A stretch of DNA of 64,000 nucleotides from Avena insularis. Its lineage: Eukaryota; Streptophyta; Magnoliopsida; Poales; Poaceae. Positions within the stretch are counted from its first letter, which is position 1; each line of letters opens with the position of its first letter. Shown here piece after piece: positions 56,944 to 64,000 of the stretch. The DNA is taken from the NCBI GenBank assembly GCA_023614405.1, contig CM042691.1, positions 180,082,927 through 180,146,926 on the forward strand, read 5' to 3'. The notes under the pieces were generated by a model, which was given only the letters and a program-made list of their open reading frames with translations, ran no database searches and was not told where the DNA came from. The position numbers and the translations under genes were made by a program.

Positions 56944-57662
56944 CTACTCCTTGGAGTCGGTGTCCTCATCATCCTCATCATCAATGAAGGCGAAGTCGTC
57001 CTCATTGGTGAAGAAGTCCATGGCCTGATCCTCTAGAAAGTCATCATCATCGCTGAGATAGGAGTAGGGGTCTCCACGAAGGTCTTCCCCTGCATTCTCC
57101 CTCTCCTCCAACTGCATATCCCTCTCGTGGACAGTCTCCTCCAACTCTGTGATCCGGTGGCGAAGACAGGCAATGATGCACTCCTTCTTGTCGAGCTGAC
57201 GGCGACGAGACTGGCGATCCTTCACTAGCATGGCAATAGTCTGATCCTTCTTGGTGGCGATGGTGTACTTGTGGTTGGTATAGGAGCGGGCATTGTCCAA
57301 CTCCTTCTGACGGTCATACATCATGAAGATGAGGTGGTCCAACTGAGTTTTCAGCTCCTGGTGATATGGGGCCTCTAGTGGCTGTCCCATAACATCACGC
57401 CTTGGGTAGAACTCAAAACGGGCACCCTTGATCTGATTGATACTCTGCCACATAAACGGGCAAGAGCTTCCTACATGGCCCTGGCAAGTCCATCGAGCCA
57501 GTTGTTCTCTCTCAAGGTGAACTGAATTCCCTCTGCGGTGGGGGCTTTAATCTTTCCCAGGAGACTTGCAACAACTAGCCATTGCAAATCCTCTCCTTCC
57601 TGATCATTGAGATGAGCTCCGAAGAACTGATAAAACTTGCTCAAAGATGAGGTCTCCTCCAT
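56944..57662 (-). pseudogene. extra ORF upstream of gag in Gyp-D, coiled-coil acidic protein, frameshifted
   Basis: Two minus-strand frames abut. 57662-57471 encodes 63 residues (MEETSSLSKFYQFFGAHLND, LLGKIKAPTAEGIQF). 57453-56944 encodes 169 residues with a strongly charged helical middle (QLDKKECIIACLRHRITELE) and a very acidic end (DEDDEDTDSKE). They differ by a frame around 57455-57475, and a TAG ends the first, so they were probably one protein of about 235-240 residues. It lies between the PBS and gag in the sense direction. I do not recognise a domain, and the coiled coil suggests self-association. The function is unknown. Confidence 0.6.
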
Positions 57663-57903
57663 TCCCCAACTGATAAAACTTGTTGTACTTTATGTCCATC
57701 TATAAGAATATAGGATGAGTAAGTTAGTAGAGTGATCAAATTTGTCAACTTTTATGTAAGTTTGCAAGAATTTTTGAGGAACATGAATTTTCATGAAAGA
57801 GTCTAAGTGATAAGAATGAGAATAAGTTTTCATAAATACTCACTTCCTTGGTTTTGAAACGTCAAAACGACCATTCTAAACTAGGGTCTCCTATGGTCAG
57901 GAT
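57663..57903. other. short leader of Gyp-D; no gene
   Basis: 240 bp between PBS and the upstream ORF. Nothing recognisable beyond its position. Confidence 0.6.
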
Positions 57904-57916
57904 GGCTCTGATACCA
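57904..57916 (-). other. Gyp-D primer binding site (initiator tRNA-Met)
   Basis: The minus strand reads TGGTATCAGAGCC, a perfect match to the initiator tRNA-Met complement, 3 nt from the 5' LTR. Confidence 0.95.
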
Positions 57917-57919
57917 ACT

Positions 57920-60900
57920 TGTCAACACCTCGATTTTTAATCCCAGATGCCTGTTATGCCATACATCACAATCCCAGGATTACCATTTTTGCGAGACATA
58001 ACAGATTGGATATCACAGTACATCATCCATTACAAACCATACATAACGTCTTACACAAATAAAGGATCTCATGATCTAGTCTTAATACAATTCAAGCAGC
58101 GGAATAACGTAATAATAACTATAGCGTAGGCGAAGATCCATCTTCATGGTCATATGTAATGCTGATGATGGGAGATGATCCTAGTTGTCGTAACCTTACT
58201 GTTGTCCATTCTCGTGATACTCCTCTTGATAGTCTGGCCACGGGAATAGCTAGGGACAAATCCATGAGTACTCTTTAAGTATTCGCAAACTAATACTAAC
58301 AAGTGAAGTGGTTTTGGAATAGGAAGTACTAAGCTCTAGGGTTATTTTGCAAAAATCCAGATTTACCTTACTAAGTTCAGAAGCAAAGAAAACTAGTTGA
58401 GAGTTTTATAACACCTAAATGAGAACTTGAATTTCATGTCACAACTCTGTTGTCATCAAGTCAAAGTCATAAATCATTTCATAAGTCATTTTGAAAACAT
58501 CGGACGACGGAACAGTAGTTCCACTCCAACTGTCCATAACCGTGGGTGCGGCTATTCAAATAGTTTGACACTCTGTAGAGATTGTACACTTTCACCACAA
58601 CATTCGATACATCCGTTAGGAACAATCCTAAATTCACCATACTCAGTATGCGGATAATCAATCCTAACCTTTCCATTACATGCCATAGTATAGGCACCTC
58701 TCCTGTGAGTTTGGCCTCCCAACCATGACCAACTGTCATCTTGGGTACTACACAGGTGGACAATCTTCACAAGGTAGCCTCAGCTCAAACCTTGGCCGCA
58801 AGGTAACCCAGACTAAGGTATATAAATTTCCAGTCAAGCCCTACCCAAATTTCGGGTATTGTGGTTGTACGGTGAAATTGGAGTGGTATCGCATCCAGGC
58901 AACCATCAGTTTTATAAAGGTGCTAAGGATCATGCCTTAACATTTTCATCGTCAAAATCATATGGTGTTCAAGAACACATGTCAAAACATTTCAATAGAA
59001 TGACTCGTCATTCTAAGGTTTTCATAACCATTTTCACCAAGTATTCCCATCTAAAGTTGATCAAGTTTTATGCTTATCAGTAGCATCTACAAGTGGGGGT
59101 AAATACTAATGATGGGTAGTAAACAAGTGGGAATGAGCTAAGTCCAATCTCATGCATCAGGATGACATCAAGATTACCTAACCTAGGCCAAGTTTTATGC
59201 TCTTTATGCTACCATCGAATATCTTTCTGAAATCTACAAGTCATTAAGTAAACTCTAAGATAAAGCTTTAATAAAGAAATAAAGTACTAAGCTTGCAAGT
59301 AAAACTAGGATTGCGTATCATCAAATGTATCTAACCAAGCATGCTTAATGCATTGCATAGGTTATCTAACTTTCATAGTTGCAAGTATTAGCTTGCATAA
59401 ATGCAAGTATAAGCTTGCAAGGTTTAGCTTGATCAGTTAATAGCTTGCCTTGTGCAGAGCAGTGGTTGAAGTTCTCCTCGGCTTCCTCTTCGTTGTATTC
59501 TCTTTCCTCCTCGTATCCTTGGTCACTACTAGCATCTATAAATAAATACGAGGTTCACAATCACCAAACAATACTTAACTATTTCTAGTTATCACACAAA
59601 GGTTCACCCTAGATGATCTAGCATCATCACTATTATCACAAAGATTAAAGCACTTGTCTAATTTATTTTATTTTAGAAAATTAATTTCTACTCATTAAAA
59701 ACTACTTAAGGTTTAATATTCTCCAACTCAAACATGGGGTCATGTTGACACATGTCATCACCACATGTTTCAGTACATGGGAATGTGATTTAAAGTGGTG
59801 TCACAATTTAATAAGGTTTAACCTTTTTATTTTAATTAAATAAAATGACTAGAATGGCCTATGAGGCATTATTTTATTACTTGGTCATTATTTCTGCAAG
59901 TAACCCTATATATTTTTATATATTCTGAAAGGTATGGTTAAATGTGATTTTTGAGAGTTGGAATCAACTCAAAAGCTTTCATGGTTGAATTTTAAAAAAT
60001 ATTTGCATGCAGAAAAGCTTCTGCCTTAACATTTCATGGGTGATCTACAATTCTAAATGGTTTGAATCCAATGGGCTTGGATTAAGCACTCCAATACCTT
60101 TCTAACAAAATTGGTTTCATGCATTTTGGTTCAGTGAATAGAGCTGTGATTTTTCAATCTAGGTACAGAGCTGAGTTTGAAATTAAATGAATAAACCTAA
60201 GTTTAAATTGTTGGGTCGTGCAGGAGGTTTAACTAGGCCGGCCCACTAAGGACAGCGCGCGCGGGCTGGTTAAGTGAGCGACCCCACTCGTTAGTGACAC
60301 AGCGAGTGGCGAAGTGGTATGGGGCGATTAGGGCCGCACGATCTAACTCTAATCGAATGGCAGAGGTTCATCGTCCACCTCGGGCAACGCCGGTGAGACA
60401 GAACCCTAGCAAGGCCAGTGGGGGTCGTGGGAGGCTCACCGGGGCTCAGGCAATGGTCGACGATGGGGGCGAACGAAGAAGTCGAAGACGAGGATTCTCC
60501 TGGTACCGACAGCTCCTCCTGGGGCGGCTCCAAACGACGGTGCCTCTCCTCCTCTGCAGCAGCGAACTCTAGTGCAATTCCGGCCACCTGGTGCTCACCT
60601 TGCTCCGGGGGTGAGTGGGTGTAATCAGTGAGAGGTGGGGAGTGAGATGGTGTGCTCAAATCGAATGGGGGTGGCCTCGTTTTATAGTTGCTGAAGGGGA
60701 CCAACGGGCGTGGGTGGAGCTCGTCGTGGTCATCGACATAGAGTGCTACTGGCATGGGAGACGATAGGGGGCGGTGCGTTGCCTCCTGGCGAAGCTCCAC
60801 GGTTTGATGGTGCAGCGTGGGCCAGTGAGGAACGTTCGGAACATCATTTCTCTCTAAGCGAGTCCGATGACAAGTTTAATGGCGCACAACGTGCGTGGTC

Positions 60901-61898
60901 CGTGCGGCGGCGAACGAGGTTGTCTGGCGGGGTGCTGGCGATCACGTCTGCAAGCGTCAAGGACAGAGCACGGTCTGTGGGCTGGTGTCGCGTGCGACAC
61001 TCTAGCGCGCTCTGAGCTCGCACACAGAGAGACTAGGCATGAGCTTGCCGTGTGGTCCACGGGCTGGCAAGGCTCGGGGCTTGGTCAGGGGATGGCGGTG
61101 GACGGTGGAGAGTGTCCCAGACAAGGTTGGCGAGGCTAGTGCTTCCTCTAGCTTGCTAGCAACATGGGGGTTGCAATGGTTCTCTCGGCATGGTCACCAT
61201 TGATGGCTATGCTTGCTCACAGTGGTGCTAAAGCTAGTTAGATTAGTTTGATCATCTACTGAGAATGTAGAGTGAGCTATAAAGGGGACAAGGTTGGCCA
61301 AAATTACTGCTACTAATAGTGTTTGATGTTTTGTTGTTTGATGATCACAAGGTGTTTGATGAAATGGCCGACAAAAAGTCAAACTTGGTGGGTTTGCTAG
61401 GTACATACTAGGGAGTATCTGGTTAGTTGGATTGGTCAAGGGGCACTGGTTTAGTTGGTTTTTGAAAATGTGGGATCTTCACATATGTTATAGATTCAAT
61501 TTTCAAATTTCATTTGAATGGGGTTGCCAAATGTTTACTTTTACTTGGTCTAGCAAGGGGTGAAAAGAAATGGAAAAGTTTCTGTTTGAAATCTTGGACT
61601 AGAAACACTCAAAGTGGCCTAGTGAGCGAGATTGGCAAAAATGACCATTTGCTTTATTTGTTTTGTTTTTGATTTTCTCTTGATTTGTTTCTGCTTCGAA
61701 ATATTTTAGATGATGTTATTTTCATCTTTAATCCATTCCTTGCTATTTAGGTTAATCACACAAGTCCATTTATGCATTCATTCAATCATGACAGAAACAC
61801 ATGCATTCATTTGGTTTTTATTTACTCAAAGTTTTTGTTAACCCTAATTTTAGTGATTAAAGGTTGATAAGCATGATCAATATTTTTGGGATGTTACA
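57920..61898 (-). repeat. Gyp-D 5' LTR (3,979 bp, uninterrupted)
   Basis: TGTCAACACC...GGGATGTTACA, followed by the GTCTC duplicate at 61899-61903. It preserves the empty site of the solo LTR (TGGAA near 59961-59965). It carries the hairpin region 58532-58547, the arms CCTGTG/CACAGG (58702-58707, 58751-58756), an 82 bp segment absent from the 3' LTR (59446-59527) and a GC-rich zone (60240-61140). Confidence 0.92.
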
Positions 61899-61903
61899 GT
61901 CTC

Positions 61904-62303
61904 CCTACGGTTTGTGAATTGTGCAGACATGACCGAGACTCTTCTCCGATCAATAACCAATAGAGGAATTTGGAAATTCATATGGCTCCCACATATTTCT
62001 ACGATTACTTTGCGATCTAATGAAGCATTTACATACGATACCAGTTTCCCTTTGCCTCGCGATATTTTACTTATCTAAGGTTTGATCGTCGGTATCTCTA
62101 CATACCTAGTTCAATCTCGTTACTGATAAATACTCTTTACTCGTTCCTGTGATATTTGATGACTTGTGAGCCAGTCACATGCTTTCAAGCTAATTGGATG
62201 ACATTCCACCAAGAGGGCCTAGAGTATATCTATCTGTCATATGGATGGACAAATCCCACTCTTAATCCATGTGCCTCAGCACATACTTTTCGAACACTTG
62301 ATG
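61904..62303 (-). repeat. Copia-A 5' LTR, part 2 (truncated)
   Basis: Resumes the copia LTR after Gyp-D and aligns with about 37710-38115. Similarity stops near 62303, about 430 bp before the expected CCAACA end. The outer end of Copia-A is therefore displaced or deleted. Confidence 0.85.
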
Positions 62304-62664
62304 GCTCAGATATGTAGAGCTCGTTGGAAACCTCAAGAGGAATGTATGATGAGCACAGCATCAACTTTCCCCCAGTTATGAAACCAAGGTTATCGAACCA
62401 GTGGGAGTAAGGAAACAACTCCAAGGTGTTTCTAGCAACTTGGAACCTGCAAAACACAACAACAATATTTTTCCCCAACTTACAAGTGAGGTTGTCAATC
62501 TCATAGCTTTGCTTAAAACAAAGGATTAAACGTATAGTGTGGAAGATAGTAATTGCTTGTAGTAATTGTAGAAAGTAAACGGTAAACAGTAGATTGTATA
62601 TCAATGGTAAGGAATGAACCGGGGTCCACAGTTCACTAGAGGTGTTCTCCATAAGATAAATAAC
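62304..62664. repeat. unclassified repeat segment
   Basis: Unlike any other part of the window. It gives the impression of a repetitive grass sequence, but I cannot name a family, and no domain or terminal repeat is visible. It separates the broken copia LTR from the LTR at the right edge. Confidence 0.4.
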
Positions 62665-64000
62665 TATAAGATCCCTCCTTTGTAAAGGAAAGGATCCCTG
62701 TGATTGCAATGCTAGTCCCTCGATCAATGCTAGCATCCACAGTTTAAGATGAAGTACACAGAAACAAAGGTCATTATTACAAGTCATTCCAGAGACAACA
62801 TAGTCTTTTACAACTCCATGGCCACATGCCTAATACAAGAGTTTAAATATGTAATAAAATAAATAAGTCTTCATCTTCATGTGCCACAGGCAAGCATGTT
62901 GAGTGTAGACTCATGACTCCTAATCATCATCAGAATATCCTGCAACATCACAAGTTATAGCCAAAGTGGGTCAATACATTGGAATAGTATTGGCAAGTGA
63001 TACCTTAGTATAATATTGGTGGACTAAATACTATATGCATTTTGGCTAAGTGTAGCATAGGCTTGCTTTGCTCAAAATAGGTTTTAACTATCAGTTGAAA
63101 ACACTAAGTTTTTCTTTATCAAAACTTTTCCCAAGGAACCTCTAATAGACATTAGGGTCCTTCACCCTTGTTCAACCACAAGTTTTTACTTAGAAATTGG
63201 GATGAGGAGTTTCTTGATAGCTTCCATGTCTTGATGCTCAAGTTGTCCATTACCATGGACATGGCTAAGTACTTAGATTCTTCCATCTACAGAGGTTGTG
63301 CACTTTCCCCACAAGACTTGATTTTCACCAAGTCAGGACCTTTCAGAAGCCTTCCCTTAGACCAAATGGATGCGCTCCAACCTATCATCCCACTACCACC
63401 AACTTTCCAAATGGCTAAGTTATTGCAACCTATATGATCTAGGCAGAGCCCATATTGCCAAGTGGCTGCACTAGAAGCTTCTTAACATTTGGCAACTCAA
63501 ATCCCTTTGTTCCTGGGTGGCTTTCCACAAGTGAGATACACAAGGTAAACCATAGAAATGGGCCTTGTGTAACCACTCAACATAACCCATTCTTTCCATT
63601 CCACCCAGGTGTTTCATTCACTTAGTTGTTTTATTAAGCAAAAACATAGTCCAAAGACTTAGAAATATTTATTCATAGCATGAATATAACCAGCCTTGGT
63701 TGCTACTAGCTAGGCTAAGCATGGCATTAATAAGACTTATAAATATTTCTAGCAATTCTACAACTACTGGGATTTCCCCAAGGATAGCATATAGAACAAA
63801 AAATATCCATTTAAGACTAGCAAAATATTTCTAATGCATATTAAAATCATAGGAATAAAATCATGAAGCACCACTTGCCTTGGTAGTTTGGAGAGTAGCT
63901 ACAATCCTCACAATCACAATCACTATTTGCACCAAAATCTACACATAAAATGATAGCACCAAATCACTTACAAAATAAATACAAGCAAAAATATATGGAT
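62665..64000 (-). repeat. partial LTR related to the Gag-only element, opposite orientation (runs off the right edge)
   Basis: The reverse complement follows 30170-31471 of the Gag-only LTR block by block: the LTR-end region with GGGACTAGCATTG, the CAGAATATC polyA-side region, the hairpin GTCCAT-TACC-ATGGAC (63245-63260) and the arms CCTGGGTGG (63512-63520) and CCACCCAGG (63601-63609). The similarity is clearly lower than between the two Gag-only LTRs, so it is a different subfamily. The left border is approximate. No PBS is seen beside it, so it is probably a truncated or solo LTR. Confidence 0.75.
63245..63260 (-). other. LTR hairpin module (right-edge LTR), 6 bp stem
   Basis: GTCCAT-TACC-ATGGAC, the longest perfect C-G version of the stem in the window. 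On the plus strand it is followed by GGCTAAGTACTTAGATT and ACAGAGGTTGTGCACTTTCCCC, the complement of the conserved neighbouring blocks. Confidence 0.65.

Larger units (their letters stand above)
44773..61898 (-). mobile_element. Gyp-D: Tekay-like Ty3/gypsy chromovirus, decayed, with about 4 kb LTRs
   Basis: LTRs TGTCAACACC...GGATGTTACA at 44773-52275 (containing a solo LTR) and 57920-61898. The perfect 5 bp target duplication is GTCTC (44768-44772, 61899-61903). Read leftward: LTR, initiator-Met PBS, an extra upstream ORF, gag, protease, RT, RNase H, integrase, chromodomain-like end, palindrome, PPT, LTR. The integrase-last order, DSGASHSFV protease, chromodomain-type tail and long LTRs place it with the Tekay/Del chromoviruses. 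Every domain is broken by stops or shifts. Confidence 0.92.
26223..62303 (-). mobile_element. Copia-A: Angela/BARE-like Ty1/copia element, both LTRs split by later insertions
   Basis: Minus-strand element with left (3') LTR 26223-27103 plus 37613-38555, internal region 38556-43723, and right (5') LTR 43724-44772 plus 61904 to about 62303. The domain order read leftward is gag, protease, integrase, RT, RNase H, the Ty1/copia order. The left LTR holds the Gag-only element and the right LTR holds Gyp-D, while the outer end of the right LTR is lost under another repeat. The left flank CCTTT (26218-26222) is the expected target duplicate but has no visible partner. Stops and catalytic changes show it is dead. 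Confidence 0.88.

Noticed and set aside
62230..62787. 185-codon minus-strand frame near the right edge
   Set aside because: It spans the junction of a copia LTR, an unclassified repeat and another LTR, so it cannot be one evolved gene, and no domain is present.

Overview
This window is plant nuclear DNA, almost certainly from a grass with a large genome. The clues are Angela/BARE-type Ty1/copia LTRs (the inverted complement of TGTTGGAGATATGCCC...GGCAATAATAAAAG), a Tat-lineage Ty3/gypsy element with an antisense 'putative gypsy-type transposon' gene, and Tekay-like chromoviruses with 3-4 kb LTRs. These suggest subfamily Pooideae, but that is inference. I see no host gene, tRNA, rRNA or CRISPR. 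Nearly every base can be assigned to nested LTR retrotransposons.

Layout, left to right. (1) 1-1279: 5' end (LTR plus partial gag) of a minus-strand Tat element, Tat-B. (2) 1285-1483 and 23718-26222: an old, decayed minus-strand copia, Copia-B. Its LTR was split by Tat-B and by (3) 1484-23717, a minus-strand non-coding LARD-like element with 3.3 kb LTRs and TSD CCATT. The left LARD LTR was in turn split by (4) 2091-14395, a nearly complete minus-strand Tat element, Tat-A (TSD CCCTC). Tat-A carries gag-PR-RT-RNaseH-INT and a spliced antisense gene with its own TATA box. (5) 26223 to about 62303: a minus-strand Angela-like element, Copia-A, inserted in Copia-B. Both its LTRs are split: the left by (6) 27104-37607, a plus-strand element with 4.3 kb LTRs and only a zinc-knuckle Gag-like protein (TSD AGATC/AGGTC); the right by (7) 44773-61898, a minus-strand Tekay-like chromovirus, Gyp-D (TSD GTCTC). 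The left LTR of Gyp-D holds (8) a solo LTR, 46734-50287 (TSD TGGAA). (9) 62304-64000: an unclassified repeat followed by a partial LTR distantly related to element 6, in opposite orientation.

The elements fall into coding ones (Tat-A, Copia-A, Gyp-D, all broken by stops, frameshifts or catalytic changes) and non-autonomous ones (the LARD and the Gag-only element). The non-autonomous elements keep the cis signals of the Tekay-like chromovirus: an initiator-Met-type primer binding site, a palindrome just before the polypurine tract, and a small hairpin module inside the LTR. The only long undamaged reading frame outside Tat-A is the four-zinc-knuckle protein of the Gag-only element. The most interesting signals are that protein, the LTR hairpin (which shows a C-G to T-A pair change between families), and the shared pre-PPT palindrome.
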